Assembly: GCA_032595675.1 (NCBI GenBank)
Contig: JAVQMD010000001.1
Location: 1,954,640 to 2,018,639 of the forward strand
DNA: 64,000 bases
Direction: 5' to 3'
Origin: Candidatus Electrothrix rattekaaiensis
GTDB lineage: Bacteria; Desulfobacterota; Desulfobulbia; Desulfobulbales; Desulfobulbaceae
Of this stretch, positions 1 to 9,106 are shown in pieces. The notes beneath the pieces were generated by a model. The model had not been told where the DNA came from. It searched no databases and saw only the letters and a program-made list of their open reading frames with translations. Numbering within the stretch: the first letter of the stretch is position 1; each line of letters starts with the position of its first letter. The position numbers and the translations under genes are program-made.

Positions 1-482
1 CGTCTACTTCTTCTCGGCCACGTCAACCATACAGAAGGAGAGATTCTCGTCAAAAAGTTTTCTTCTTTCTCTGTATCAGTATTGTACAAATTGTCTGTCC
101 ATTCACCGCTCACTCCCAAGGCGGCATGAAGAAATCCATTTCGATAGCCAAACACTCTGCCGTCAGCATCAACATTTTCTTCTTCCTCGACCAAATCCTG
201 ATTACCGACCTGATTATCGACAGCCTCGCTCTCTGGCTCTGATAGTATTACAGGGGCTCCTTGATCTTGATATTGATCTTGAACGAGAACTTGATCCTGA
301 TATACAGAAGATCCTTGGTCTTGGATCTGGTCATTGTATATCACCGTTGCCATCGGCAAATCAGAGGGGGACGACATCCCAACCTTATTGTACTCCTGTG
401 CCCCTGAAAAATTCGCTTGTGAGCTCACCAACAGAAGCAACGCACTGCTCATATATTTATATTTTTTAGACCGACTATCCAT
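1..482 (-). CDS. Partial outer-membrane beta-barrel-like protein (N-terminal 160 residues)
   Basis: This frame is open from the ATG at 480-482 to the left edge, so the gene is truncated by the window. The N-terminus has basic residues (RSKKYKY) and then a hydrophobic stretch ending in SSQANFSGA, a signal peptide; the internal ATG at residue 11 would give a more compact one. Residues 45-75 are rich in Gln-Asp (QDQG, YQDQ), followed by an acidic linker. The last residues (GFLHAALGVSGEWTDNLYNT, then RISPSVWLTWPRRSR) resemble the first strands of outer-membrane barrels found with exopolysaccharide export genes. Barrel type and partner are inferred; the C-terminal part is not visible. Confidence 0.7.
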   Translation of the reverse strand, partial: MDSRSKKYKYMSSALLLLVSSQANFSGAQEYNKVGMSSPSDLPMATVIYNDQIQDQGSSVYQDQVLVQDQYQDQGAPVILSEPESEAVDNQVGNQDLVEEEENVDADGRVFGYRNGFLHAALGVSGEWTDNLYNTDTEKEENFLTRISPSVWLTWPRRSR

Positions 483-588
483 TTATCTTCTCTCACTTCT
501 TAAAATAAAAAAAAACGATTCACCAATCCTAACATACTGGAAACAAAAGTAGAATATTTTCAAATATGCCGAGAAAGGGCGGAATGAG

Positions 589-1080
589 TTACGGGCTTGA
601 AGGACTCGAAGGGCGAGGCCTTGTGGGCGGGGTAACATGCTCAGGTAATATGACATGTTCCGGCAGAGGAACAAGATCACGGTCACCCAGTCCGAACCTA
701 TTTCCGGGCCTATCATCAATAATATCACGGTCACTCAAGGTCAGCTTATCTCCACACTCCGCGATACTTTCTTCAAGAGCCTTGCTCAAATCTTCAACAG
801 TAATGCCGAGTTTATTTGCCGCCTCTCGGACAGCATCCCTATCAACACCGGCGCAGTAAAGAGCCTTTAATCCCTTTTTCGCTTCAAATTTTTCGCTATT
901 ACTAATGATAAAAGTAAGAATTGCATTCGGGCTCACATCATCGTTCAAGGCATCTTCCACAGCCACACTCATCCCGAACTCATCATAATTTTCCATAAAA
1001 TCGTCTTGCCATGCAGCCTGTGCAACCCCGGCCCCCAACAGCAACAGCAACAGCAACATTGTGCAAAGATTTTTTTTCAT
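589..1080 (-). CDS. Small secreted protein of unknown function
   Basis: A 163-residue protein with a clear Sec signal peptide (MKKNLCTMLLLLLLLGAGVAQA, cleavage after AQA). The mature part has two cysteines (in YCAGVD and AECGD) that could form a disulfide. The C-terminal 35 residues are low-complexity and rich in Asp, Pro and Arg, ending RPRPSSPSSP. A strong Shine-Dalgarno (CTGGAGGGGAAG) precedes the ATG. No known family recognised. It lies 106 bp upstream of the truncated outer-membrane gene on the same strand, so the two may be co-transcribed. Confidence 0.7.
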   Translation of the reverse strand: MKKNLCTMLLLLLLLGAGVAQAAWQDDFMENYDEFGMSVAVEDALNDDVSPNAILTFIISNSEKFEAKKGLKALYCAGVDRDAVREAANKLGITVEDLSKALEESIAECGDKLTLSDRDIIDDRPGNRFGLGDRDLVPLPEHVILPEHVTPPTRPRPSSPSSP

Positions 1081-1279
1081 CTTCCCCTCCAGCCAATATG
1101 TAATATTTTTTTCTCAGGCACCAAAGTACAAAATATCTTACCCGGCGAGCAAGCAAAAGTAAATACATCTTTCTTTGTGCATTTTCTTTGGCATTATCCT
1201 AAAAAATTTAATCAAACCATACGCGCCCTGTCCATCATCACGGAATGTATCGACATAGCGTAGAACGTATTAGCAACTA

Positions 1280-1780
1280 TCAGCGTTCTTCCCTGAATGT
1301 AAGCAATATGGTGTCACGCTCTATCCGGAACTGCCTGTATTGCACGCCGGATTTTTTCAACATAATTTTTGATGCCCTGACCGAATCAGTCTGTTTATAC
1401 TTATCAGAGAGGTAGATAATTTCTCTGATACCTGACTGGATGATCACTTTTGTGCATTCATTGCAGGGGAAAAGAGCCACGTAGATTCGGCAGCCGGAAA
1501 GGCTACGGGAGGTCGCGTTCAGGACGGCATTCAATTCTGCATGACAGACATAAGGATATTTGGTATCCAAGTAATCCCCCTCACGGTTCCAAGGCAGCTC
1601 ATCATCGGAACAGCCCCAAGGAAAACCATTATAACCGACACCGACGATCTTATTACCAGCATCCGCCACGCAGGCTCCGACTCGTGTATTCGGATCCTTT
1701 GAACGCTGCCCGGAAAGCAAAGCAACGGCCATAAAATACTCATCCCATGACAGACAATCTGTCCGTTTTTCCGTCCCCAT
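1280..1780 (-). CDS. dCMP deaminase family protein (ComEB-like)
   Basis: 166 residues, the usual length for deoxycytidylate deaminases, which make dUMP from dCMP for thymidylate synthesis. The zinc site is complete: His80-Ala-Glu82 in CHAELNAVLN supplies one ligand and the catalytic Glu, and PCNEC (Cys106, Cys109) supplies the other two. NTRVGACV and VGYNGFPWG are typical substrate-pocket segments. The ATG follows GCGGAGGAC, a good ribosome site. It is the last gene of a minus-strand cluster running from 4163; the spacing of 14 bp to the upstream hydrolase suggests one transcript. A cytidine-deaminase-type role in competence (ComEB) is only a naming convention here. Confidence 0.88.
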   Translation of the reverse strand: MGTEKRTDCLSWDEYFMAVALLSGQRSKDPNTRVGACVADAGNKIVGVGYNGFPWGCSDDELPWNREGDYLDTKYPYVCHAELNAVLNATSRSLSGCRIYVALFPCNECTKVIIQSGIREIIYLSDKYKQTDSVRASKIMLKKSGVQYRQFRIERDTILLTFREER

Positions 1781-1794
1781 AGTCCTCCGCTTTT

Positions 1795-2733
1795 CTATTC
1801 AACAAGGGCTTGCTTTTTCTTGAATTTCTTTCGCCGGTTCCGCCAGTCCGAGTCCCCGGTAGTTTTTTCAATAAATTGCTGAATCGCCATAAAATAATAT
1901 TTTCCACCGATACTGATTAAAGAATTATGATCAGCACCCGGCACCACCTGAAGCTCCTTCATACGGGCCCCGCTGTCAGCATGTAATTTTTCCGCCTGCC
2001 AAAGCGGAATCAGGGTGTCGCGTTGACCGTGCAGAAGGAAGGTCGGTTTTGCGATGTCCTTAATCTTGCCGATATTATTAAAGGTTTGTTCTTCCGTAAC
2101 ATTCATCGCCGACATATCAGCCCCGAGCGTTTCCGCCAAAGGCAGGGTTTCGGCAAAACCGCTTTCAATAATCAACCCGCTGATCTCCTCGTTATATTTC
2201 CAGGCAAGCTCAATGGCCGGAGCAGAACCCAGGGATCTGCCCATGATAAAGACCGTCGGCCTGTATCCCCTTTCCGCAAGAATCTTTTTTAATTCAGCAT
2301 AGAGGGCATGTCCATCAGCAAGCAGGGCGGAAAAAGAAGGCTCTCCAGCACTCCATCCATAGCCGCGATAATCTGTGACCAGCACATTCAATCCGTAGCG
2401 GACATATTCCGGCCCGATCAGATCGTAATCCGCAACAATCTCGCCGTTTCCGTGAAAGAAAAGAATGGTCGGTTTATCTTTTCCTGCGGAGAAAAAACGG
2501 CATCCGATAACAACACCCGGTTCGACCTCGATATCAATATCTTCAGCACCTGCGGGTAAGGGCGTTCGCTCCGCTGTTCGAGGATGAAACAAAATACGTT
2601 GCACTTCAGGACGATCCATAGGGTTCTCCGTTCGCTTTTCCGGGCCGCCGCAACTCCACATCAGACTCCACACCACCAGATAAGGCAGTACCGAGAGCAT
2701 ACCTGAGAGGGACGATTGCCGGAAAAAATTCAT
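1795..2733 (-). CDS. Alpha/beta hydrolase, probable lipoprotein
   Basis: The frame extends up to a TTG at 2766, but the ATG at 2733 gives a good lipoprotein signal (MNFFRQSS, hydrophobic core, LMWSCGG with the lipobox Cys). The body is a serine hydrolase of the YqkD/BEM46-like alpha/beta type: oxyanion HGNG, nucleophile elbow GRSLGS, acidic residue in GQRDTLIP and catalytic His in PGADHNSL. The C-terminus is basic (RRKKFKKKQA). The substrate cannot be told from sequence. The lipobox has an unusual Trp at -2, so membrane anchoring by lipid is likely rather than certain. Confidence 0.8.
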   Translation of the reverse strand: MNFFRQSSLSGMLSVLPYLVVWSLMWSCGGPEKRTENPMDRPEVQRILFHPRTAERTPLPAGAEDIDIEVEPGVVIGCRFFSAGKDKPTILFFHGNGEIVADYDLIGPEYVRYGLNVLVTDYRGYGWSAGEPSFSALLADGHALYAELKKILAERGYRPTVFIMGRSLGSAPAIELAWKYNEEISGLIIESGFAETLPLAETLGADMSAMNVTEEQTFNNIGKIKDIAKPTFLLHGQRDTLIPLWQAEKLHADSGARMKELQVVPGADHNSLISIGGKYYFMAIQQFIEKTTGDSDWRNRRKKFKKKQALVE

Positions 2734-2790
2734 TATACGTTTTATATGTTTTCTGGATGATTTCAACGAGGCGGTCTCGATGCACCGCTC

Positions 2791-3030
2791 TTATGCCTTA
2801 TCCGTTCTGTTCAGCAACCGGATAAGCTTGAGAAACAACAGGGCCAGAGGCAGCCCGTGATAGAACAGATCAAAGATATCAATCGGCCTGACCAAGGTAC
2901 CGGCTGCCAGCATACGAATTTTCTCGACAAGATGCGGCTCCGGTACAAACGGGGCAAATCCGAGAATAAGCGCAACAACCACCAGCGGTGCAAAAGGAAG
3001 GGCATCCAGCCATTTCCAGATTTTTTCCAT
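2791..3030 (-). CDS. Small conserved membrane protein
   Basis: 79 residues with one clear hydrophobic segment (PFAPLVVVALILGFAPF) and a second weaker one (YHGLPLALLFLKLI). The segment FVPEPHLVEKIRMLAAGTL followed by VRPIDIFDLFYHG is a recognisable conserved block in small proteobacterial proteins that databases often label RND transporter; that name has no support in the sequence because an RND pump is about 1000 residues. It sits between the hydrolase and ppsR genes on the same strand with gaps of 57 and 14 bp. Confidence 0.7.
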   Translation of the reverse strand: MEKIWKWLDALPFAPLVVVALILGFAPFVPEPHLVEKIRMLAAGTLVRPIDIFDLFYHGLPLALLFLKLIRLLNRTDKA

Positions 3031-3044
3031 TCACCCGCCCTGCT

Positions 3045-3860
3045 TTATCGTTTTTTCTTGGATATACCGAGCAGCTGGGTTATCTGCACGGCAAGCTCTT
3101 CAATAGATTTCCCCTCGGTATTCAACGTCTTGATCCCGTGTCGCATATAGAGCTGGTCAGCTTGGCGTATCTCATCCCGGCAGGTTGCCAGTTGAGCATA
3201 GCTGCTCCCCTTATAGCGTTCTTCTCTGATTCTGTGCAGGAACTGCGGGGTGATAGTCAGGCCGATTGTTTTTTGTCGATTACGGACAATATCCGCTGGC
3301 AGTTCATACGCTGCCAAATGATCTGCTGTCATGGGAAAATTGGCTGTTTTCAGCCCCATATGGGTAGCCAAATAGACAGAGACCGGGGTTTTTCCTGTCC
3401 TGGAGACACCTATTAAAATGATTTCCGCCTGATCATAACCGCCGGTTCTCTGCCCGTCGTCATGCTCAATGGTATAGTGGATGGCCTCCACCCGTTTATC
3501 CGGTTTGGCATGGTCACGGTTTCTGAAAAAGCCGGGTTGACGCAGGGCCTTGGCTTCCAGCTGCCGTTCAAGCCTGTCCAGAAGTCCGCCGTAGAGATCA
3601 AACATCTCAATCTCAGCTCTGTCAAAAACAGCGCATACGTCCGAATCTATAATGGTACAGAAAACCAGAGGCTGCAAGCCGCCCGACTGTTCCAGAATAT
3701 GGGCAACGGCTTTTTCGGCATCATGCAGCGTTTTAACAAAGGGAATCTTTTCCTCATTCAAACCGATTCCCGGAAACTGACACAGAAGCGACTTCCCGAT
3801 ATCTTCCGTCAGGAGAGCTGTTGAATCAGAGACATAATATACATCTTTCACACTCCACAT
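3045..3860 (-). CDS. ppsR: Kinase/pyrophosphorylase regulating PEP synthase or PPDK (DUF299)
   Basis: 271 residues, full length for the PpsR/RP1 family. These bifunctional enzymes use ADP to phosphorylate, and phosphate to dephosphorylate, the catalytic-loop threonine of PEP synthase or pyruvate phosphate dikinase, turning it off and on. The N-terminus VYYVSDSTALLTEDIGKSLL is the family signature and the P-loop GVSRTGKT (about residues 151-158) is intact. The target dikinase is not in the window, so PEP synthase versus PPDK cannot be decided. Neighbours suggest a co-transcribed minus-strand cluster. Confidence 0.9.
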   Translation of the reverse strand: MWSVKDVYYVSDSTALLTEDIGKSLLCQFPGIGLNEEKIPFVKTLHDAEKAVAHILEQSGGLQPLVFCTIIDSDVCAVFDRAEIEMFDLYGGLLDRLERQLEAKALRQPGFFRNRDHAKPDKRVEAIHYTIEHDDGQRTGGYDQAEIILIGVSRTGKTPVSVYLATHMGLKTANFPMTADHLAAYELPADIVRNRQKTIGLTITPQFLHRIREERYKGSSYAQLATCRDEIRQADQLYMRHGIKTLNTEGKSIEELAVQITQLLGISKKKR

Positions 3861-3869
3861 ACGTTCGCC

Positions 3870-4163
3870 TCACTCGTCCGTATTAATCTGCCGGATCTGA
3901 TCCACCCGCTTATGACAGAACAGACACCGATAGGGCTGCGGATGCTTTTCCGATAAGGGTTTTATTTTGCCCGTAGCATGACACTCCTGGCAGAAGCCTT
4001 CAGCCTGTTTACGATCCATATCCATGAATCGTTCATGATTATGATCACGCGGCATATGCGGTGTTGTTTCCTGGGGAGCACTCCATAAAAAATAAAAAAG
4101 ACCACCGCAAATTAAAATAAAAAAAACATGATAGACAAGAAGATTCTTTTTCTTTTCCGCCAT
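3870..4163 (-). CDS. Membrane-anchored protein with two CxxCH heme-type motifs
   Basis: 97 residues. Residues 9-28 (VYHVFFILICGGLFYFLW) form a single N-terminal membrane helix; the rest would face the periplasm. Two CxxCH motifs, CQECH and CLFCH, fit covalent heme c attachment, and extra His residues (MPRDHNHERF, EKHPQPY) could be distal ligands. It is therefore probably a small dihaem c-type cytochrome or NapC/NrfH-like fragment, although zinc binding is possible. It is the first gene of the minus-strand cluster, 9 bp before ppsR. The ribosome site is weak. Confidence 0.72.
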   Translation of the reverse strand: MAEKKKNLLVYHVFFILICGGLFYFLWSAPQETTPHMPRDHNHERFMDMDRKQAEGFCQECHATGKIKPLSEKHPQPYRCLFCHKRVDQIRQINTDE

Positions 4164-4483
4164 TGGGATAAAATCCGAGAGTAAGCGTTCAGCATGTGAA
4201 TGACAGGATTGTCGCAGTATCCGACATTATTTTCACAAGGTTTACAACGCAGCCTGCCGATTTCCGATTGTATATTACCTGCACAGCTATTACCCTGAAC
4301 ATGATGCGCTTTTCTTCTTCCGACAGCGGCAGCATCTTTTCAGCTCACGTCAACGTTACATCAACGTATACGGCAAGGTACAATCAAATATTCTTTGTCA
4401 CTATACACGAACCGGGAAAAATATTAAATAATTCATCCGCACTTTCTTATTTCTTTCACCAAACAGCAAAAAAGCATAATTCC
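4164..4483. other. Divergent intergenic region between cytochrome-like gene and pepN
   Basis: About 320 bp between two divergent start codons. The pepN frame stays open upstream to 4196, but the translated extension has no resemblance to aminopeptidase N and the segment is AT-rich, so I read it as promoter and leader. A weak promoter-like pair (TTGTCA at 4395-4400 with A/T-rich -10 candidates near 4418-4427) is present; nothing stronger was seen. Confidence 0.5.
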
Positions 4484-7159
4484 ATGAAACAGCACTCGAC
4501 AACGTATTTGAAAGATTACCGCCCTTACCCCTTTACCCTTTCCACGGTTGATCTCCGTTTTGAACTGGCTCCAGAGCAGACACGGGTACTTGCCCGCACC
4601 GTTATGGAGCGCAATCCGCTGAGTAAGCTGAGCAAGGACAACAACTCTGCCCTGGAACTCACTGGCGAATCGCTTGAATTAGTCTCTGTACAAATTGATA
4701 TGATTCCGTTGACAAAGGATGAATACAGCTATGATGGCAATACGCTTCGAATTCCAGAAGTACCGGATCAGTTCACCCTGGGAATTGAGACGCTCATCAA
4801 CCCGCAGGAAAACACTGCCCTGGAAGGACTCTATCTCTCATCAGGGAACTACTGCACCCAATGTGAGGCTGAGGGCTTCCGTCGTATTACCTGTTACCCC
4901 GACCGACCGGATGTCCTGGCGGTCTTCACCACCATTATCATCGGCCCGAAAGACAGCTGCCCGGTACTGCTGGCCAACGGCAACCGAACAGCCCAGGGAG
5001 AACTTCTTGATGGTCGCCATTTTGCCACCTGGCACGACCCCTTTCCCAAACCCAGCTATCTCTTTGCCCTGGTTGCTGGCGACCTGACCTGCATAGAGGA
5101 TACCTTTACCACCATGTCTGGGGGCAAAATTACGCTGCATATTTATGTGGAACATCGCAACAAAGAAAAATGCGGCCATGCTATGGAATCTCTGAAAAAC
5201 TCCATGCGCTGGGATGAGCAGACCTTTGGCCGAGAATACGATCTGGACACCTATATGATCGTGGCTGTGGATGATTTCAACATGGGGGCTATGGAAAATA
5301 AGGGCTTAAACATCTTTAACTCCAAATATGTTCTGGCCCGCCCGGAGACAGCAACAGATGCTGATTACGAGGGAATCGAAGGGGTTATCGGCCATGAGTA
5401 TTTCCATAACTGGACAGGCAATAGAGTCACCTGCCGGGACTGGTTCCAACTCAGCCTCAAAGAAGGGCTGACCGTGTTTCGTGATCAGCAATTTTCTGCG
5501 GACATGGGTTCCAGGGCGGTCAAACGGATTCAGGATGCCGACATCATGCGTTCCTTTCAATTTCGGGAAGACAGCGGCCCGATGGCCCATCCGGTCAAGC
5601 CCGCATCTTATATGGAAATTAACAACTTCTACACCCTGACCGTCTATAATAAGGGTGCCGAGGTGATCAGAATGCTCCACACCCTGCTGGGACCGGAAGG
5701 CTTTCGCAAAGGCATGGATCTCTATTTTGAACGACACGACGGTCAGGCCGTGACCTGTGATGACTTTATTCAGGCTATGCAGGATGCCCAATCGCAAGAA
5801 ACCATCCCGGATTTCGAGCAATTCAAGCTCTGGTACAGTCAAGCCGGAACCCCGACCGTCACAGTTTCGCAGGACTATGATCCGGCAACGCAGGAATACA
5901 CCCTGACCGCGCAGCAGTCCTGTCCCGACACACCGGATCAGCCGGGCAAGGATAAGCAGCCTTTTCTCCTGCCCCTGTGCATCGGTCTTCTGGACAGCAC
6001 GGGCCGGGATATGGAGCTGCATCTACAAGACCTACAAGATGAGGACAGAAACAGCGGAACCTTGCTGTTTCGCCGGGAAAAGCAGCAATTCCGCTTCACC
6101 GGAATAAAAGAACAACCCGTGCTTTCCATAAATCGAAACTTTTCAGCACCCATCAACATCGTCTCGGATCTCGGAGAAGAAGAACTGGCCTTTCTCATGG
6201 CCCATGACAGCGATTCCTTTAATCGCTGGGATGCCGGACAACAACTGGGCCTGCGCTGTCTCCTGGCCGGAATCGACGATTGGCATCAAGGGAAGGAGCT
6301 GACCGTACCCGCCTTATTTCATCAGGCATTTGATCGCCTGCTCTGTGATGAAGAGACGGACCCGGCCTTTCTTGCCTCCGCCCTGACCCTGCCTTCAGAG
6401 ACCTGGATCAGCCAGCAGCTTGATATCATTGAACCGAAGGCTGTGCATGTCACCCGGCAAGCCTTCAGAGCGCAACTGAGTTGGCAGCATCGGGATACCC
6501 TTTATGAAAATTATTACACGCTGGGAACAGAGGAGCCGTACCGATACTCGGCAGAAGAGGCCGCTCGCCGGGCCTTGCGCAATTGTCACCTTGCCTACCT
6601 GCTGGCCCCGGAAGCGGAAGAACCAATTTCCGAAGAACTTCTCAATATCGGAGTAGAGCAATATAGGCAGGCCGATAATATGACCGATGCTTTGACAGCA
6701 CTGCGAGCGGTGATCAATGCGGACCGGGCAGCCGGAGACGAACTGCTTGCTGATTTTTACAGCCGCTGGCAGAATGATCCCCTGGTGGTGGATAAATGGC
6801 TCGTTCTTCAGGCCACCTGCACACTGCCCGGCACACTGCAACGGGTCCAAGAATTAATGCAGCATTCGGCCTTCAGTATGAAAAATCCGAACAAGGTACG
6901 TTCACTTATCGGGGCCTTTTGCGGCAATCAGCATCAATTCCATGTCAAGGACGGGAGTGGCTATACCTTCCTGGTTAATTGCATCACCGAACTTGATCCC
7001 GTGAATCCCCAGGTCGCGGCACGGATGGTCTCTCCGCTCACCAGATGGAAGCAGTATGATGAACAGCGGCAGCAGTTGATGAAAGCCGCTCTTGAACGAA
7101 TTGCTGCTCAGCCGGGTTTGTCGCGTGATACAGGCGAGATTGTTGAAAAAAGTTTATGA
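4484..7159 (+). CDS. pepN: Aminopeptidase N (M1 family)
   Basis: A cytosolic zinc aminopeptidase that removes N-terminal residues from peptides. I place the start at the ATG giving MKQHSTTYLKDYRPYPF, because enzymes of the E. coli PepN type begin this way; the result is 891 residues (E. coli 870). The substrate-anchoring motif GAMEN is at residues 268-272 and the zinc site HEYFH begins at His304, followed by the third ligand Glu in KEGLTVF. The C-terminal half matches the DUF3458 and helical ARM-like domains of PepN. Monocistronic, facing away from the cytochrome-like gene. Confidence 0.95.
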   Translation: MKQHSTTYLKDYRPYPFTLSTVDLRFELAPEQTRVLARTVMERNPLSKLSKDNNSALELTGESLELVSVQIDMIPLTKDEYSYDGNTLRIPEVPDQFTLGIETLINPQENTALEGLYLSSGNYCTQCEAEGFRRITCYPDRPDVLAVFTTIIIGPKDSCPVLLANGNRTAQGELLDGRHFATWHDPFPKPSYLFALVAGDLTCIEDTFTTMSGGKITLHIYVEHRNKEKCGHAMESLKNSMRWDEQTFGREYDLDTYMIVAVDDFNMGAMENKGLNIFNSKYVLARPETATDADYEGIEGVIGHEYFHNWTGNRVTCRDWFQLSLKEGLTVFRDQQFSADMGSRAVKRIQDADIMRSFQFREDSGPMAHPVKPASYMEINNFYTLTVYNKGAEVIRMLHTLLGPEGFRKGMDLYFERHDGQAVTCDDFIQAMQDAQSQETIPDFEQFKLWYSQAGTPTVTVSQDYDPATQEYTLTAQQSCPDTPDQPGKDKQPFLLPLCIGLLDSTGRDMELHLQDLQDEDRNSGTLLFRREKQQFRFTGIKEQPVLSINRNFSAPINIVSDLGEEELAFLMAHDSDSFNRWDAGQQLGLRCLLAGIDDWHQGKELTVPALFHQAFDRLLCDEETDPAFLASALTLPSETWISQQLDIIEPKAVHVTRQAFRAQLSWQHRDTLYENYYTLGTEEPYRYSAEEAARRALRNCHLAYLLAPEAEEPISEELLNIGVEQYRQADNMTDALTALRAVINADRAAGDELLADFYSRWQNDPLVVDKWLVLQATCTLPGTLQRVQELMQHSAFSMKNPNKVRSLIGAFCGNQHQFHVKDGSGYTFLVNCITELDPVNPQVAARMVSPLTRWKQYDEQRQQLMKAALERIAAQPGLSRDTGEIVEKSL

Positions 7160-7464
7160 GGGGGGGCATCAATAAAGATACGGGGCATGAATCGGAGTGA
7201 TCGTTTCCTGCCCCTCATTACAGCGACCGCGCCGACATTCCGCTCCTTTTTACTTTTTGGTCCAACTTCCAAAAATGAAACTGCAGGCGGAATCAAACGA
7301 ATCCAGACCGACCAATAGGATCGGTAATCCAATTCGTAATGAATTTTTATTGACTTTTCAAGATCAGCATGCTTTTTTTTGCAAAATCAAACTTAAATTT
7401 TTCTTTCTCATGTAAAAGCTTATGCCACAGGTAATGACAACTATATGTTTTGGTTAATCGGAAT
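7160..7464. other. Intergenic region with a short ferredoxin-gene-like fragment
   Basis: No gene seen. At about 7268-7318 the plus strand resembles 8677-8727, inside the ferredoxin gene downstream: TTCCAAAAATG, then GGCGGAATCA and ACGAATC in the same order and spacing. In translation this gives IRLIPPAVSFLE against IRLIPPTAPFLE. It is probably a remnant of a partial duplication. No clear terminator for pepN was found. Confidence 0.45.
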
Positions 7465-8259
7465 ATGAACAGAAACGATATTATTGAAAAAACAGCAAAA
7501 GAAGCGGGAATCAGCAAAGTAAAGGCCGAAAAACTGGTAAACGGCATAGCAGGGCTACTTCTCAATGAACTGTATAATTTTAAAGGAAAAATATCGACCA
7601 AGTATAGCAAGCCAGAAATCTGCATAAACAAGTTAACCGAATACATGATATCCGCTCCGGCACGACGTCAAACAATAGTAAAAAATCAGAAAAGAAAAAA
7701 AGCATTCTTTACTGAGTATCATAATGAAGCAAAAGAAATAATTTCAAGATTTATATCTAACGACATAAGTGAAGAAAAATATTGGGAAGAATTCTACAGG
7801 GTAAAAAACAAAAAAATCCATACAGATATCTCAGAGATAAGACAAGATATCTGTCTTTCAGCTTTAGAGGACTTCGAGGGAATAATATATGATGTAAACT
7901 TTCCTGAATACCAAAAAAAGTTAGGGGATAAACAGCAAAATAAAGCAACCTTACACAGAATAAAAATAGAGGTTAACCCAGAGATTTTATTATACAATAA
8001 CGAGGGATCAGCAGTCGGTGCCATAAAATTACTTTTCAACAGAAACAAAAAGGGGAAAAGCAATGAACATGAATACTTATCGACAATTCTTCTTCAGTAC
8101 ATGAGATTATTGTACGACATTAACATCAAAAATACAGATTGTTACATCATAGATATATCCGAAGGAACTATAAAGAACGCCCCCATGTCCTATAAGAAAA
8201 TAATGATAGATATAAAAGCGTCATGTGATGAAATAAGAGACACTTGGAAAAGAGTATAA
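7465..8259 (+). CDS. Uncharacterised protein, HU-like N-terminal helices plus possible nuclease-like domain
   Basis: I use the ATG at 7465 rather than the TTG at 7450 because it begins MNRNDIIEKTAKEAGISKV, which looks like the first helices of HU/IHF proteins. After about residue 35 the similarity to HU ends. The middle segment (SAPARRQTIVKNQKRKK) is a motif I have seen in unannotated proteobacterial proteins. The C-terminal part has strands and charged residues (RIKIEVNPEILL, then GAIKLLFNRN) reminiscent of PD-(D/E)xK folds, but no catalytic set can be fixed. The gene is far more AT-rich and Lys/Ile-rich than its neighbours, suggesting horizontal acquisition. No partner gene adjoins it. Confidence 0.6.
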   Translation: MNRNDIIEKTAKEAGISKVKAEKLVNGIAGLLLNELYNFKGKISTKYSKPEICINKLTEYMISAPARRQTIVKNQKRKKAFFTEYHNEAKEIISRFISNDISEEKYWEEFYRVKNKKIHTDISEIRQDICLSALEDFEGIIYDVNFPEYQKKLGDKQQNKATLHRIKIEVNPEILLYNNEGSAVGAIKLLFNRNKKGKSNEHEYLSTILLQYMRLLYDINIKNTDCYIIDISEGTIKNAPMSYKKIMIDIKASCDEIRDTWKRV

Positions 8260-8358
8260 GACACTCATACTTTTCTAAAAAGACCGCTCACTCATAGCTG
8301 AGCAGCCCTTTTCTCCGTGCAAAACCAAAGCGTCCTTCCCTAAAATAATTCCCCCTCC

Positions 8359-9096
8359 CTACCAAGCCCGCTCATCAATAATCTGCCCCTGCGTAGAAAC
8401 AACCACCTGCCGCACCGAAACTTGGGCCCCGGCATCGTTATAAGCTTTTTTGACGATCTGGAGCATAGCTGAGCAGCACGGCACCTCCATAATCAGGACA
8501 GTAACCGAGTTCAGCTTGCGGGTTGAAAATAACTCTGTAAACCGCTCCACATACATCTGCTGGTCGTCAAACTTGGGACAACCCATCATCACCACCCTGC
8601 CCTGAATGAAATCCTGCTGCAAACCAGCACAGGTAACAGCCGTGCAATCAGCAGCGATCAGCAAATCACAATTTTCCAAAAATGGTGCTGTGGGCGGAAT
8701 CAGACGAATCTGCACCGGCCAGTGGGAGAGTTGGGACAAGGCCGAACCTGCCTGAGAGCTGGGCTCGTTGGCTGTCTGGCAAGGAGTGGCTTGCGGAAAG
8801 GTTTTGAGTTGCGCAGACGGGCATCCTTCTCCGCTCACCCCGCCCTGCTGCTTTTTTTGCTCCGCCAAAAATTCCTCCACGGCATCTTCGTCAAAGGCTT
8901 CAGCATCCCGCTCGATAATTTGCAAGGCCCCTGTGGGACAGGAGCCGAGACAGGCACCGAGGCCGTCGCAGAGCTTGTCCGCTACCAGCCGGGCCTTACC
9001 GTCAATGATCTGCAAAGAACCTTCTGCGCAGTCAGGCACGCATTCGCCGCAGCCGGTACAGAGCTCCTCATTAATCTCAATAATTTTTCTTTTCAT
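8359..9096 (-). CDS. 4Fe-4S ferredoxin-domain protein of the hcp locus
   Basis: 245 residues. The N-terminal 60 residues form a ferredoxin fold: CTGCGECVPDC gives one complete 4Fe-4S set, and the second half CDGLGACLGSCP has the CxxxxxCxxxC pattern usual for this subfamily. After an acidic/Gln-rich linker comes a roughly 120-residue C-terminal domain with further cysteines (DCTAVTCAG, MGCPKF, PCCS). Such proteins are commonly found beside hybrid cluster protein genes in anaerobes and likely supply electrons to Hcp. Third gene of the hcp-HD-ferredoxin run on the minus strand. Confidence 0.85.
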   Translation of the reverse strand: MKRKIIEINEELCTGCGECVPDCAEGSLQIIDGKARLVADKLCDGLGACLGSCPTGALQIIERDAEAFDEDAVEEFLAEQKKQQGGVSGEGCPSAQLKTFPQATPCQTANEPSSQAGSALSQLSHWPVQIRLIPPTAPFLENCDLLIAADCTAVTCAGLQQDFIQGRVVMMGCPKFDDQQMYVERFTELFSTRKLNSVTVLIMEVPCCSAMLQIVKKAYNDAGAQVSVRQVVVSTQGQIIDERAW

Positions 9097-9106
9097 GCCC
9101 GTTCCC

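Noticed and set aside
1006-1263. Plus-strand frame with a poly-glutamine run
   Set aside because: The run is the antisense of the Leu-rich signal peptide of the 589-1080 gene.
2791-3030. RND transporter
   Set aside because: The common database name does not fit a 79-residue protein; kept as a small membrane protein.
4196-4483. N-terminal extension of PepN
   Set aside because: The 96 extra residues do not look like the family; the normal start MKQHSTTYLKDYRPYPF lies at 4484.
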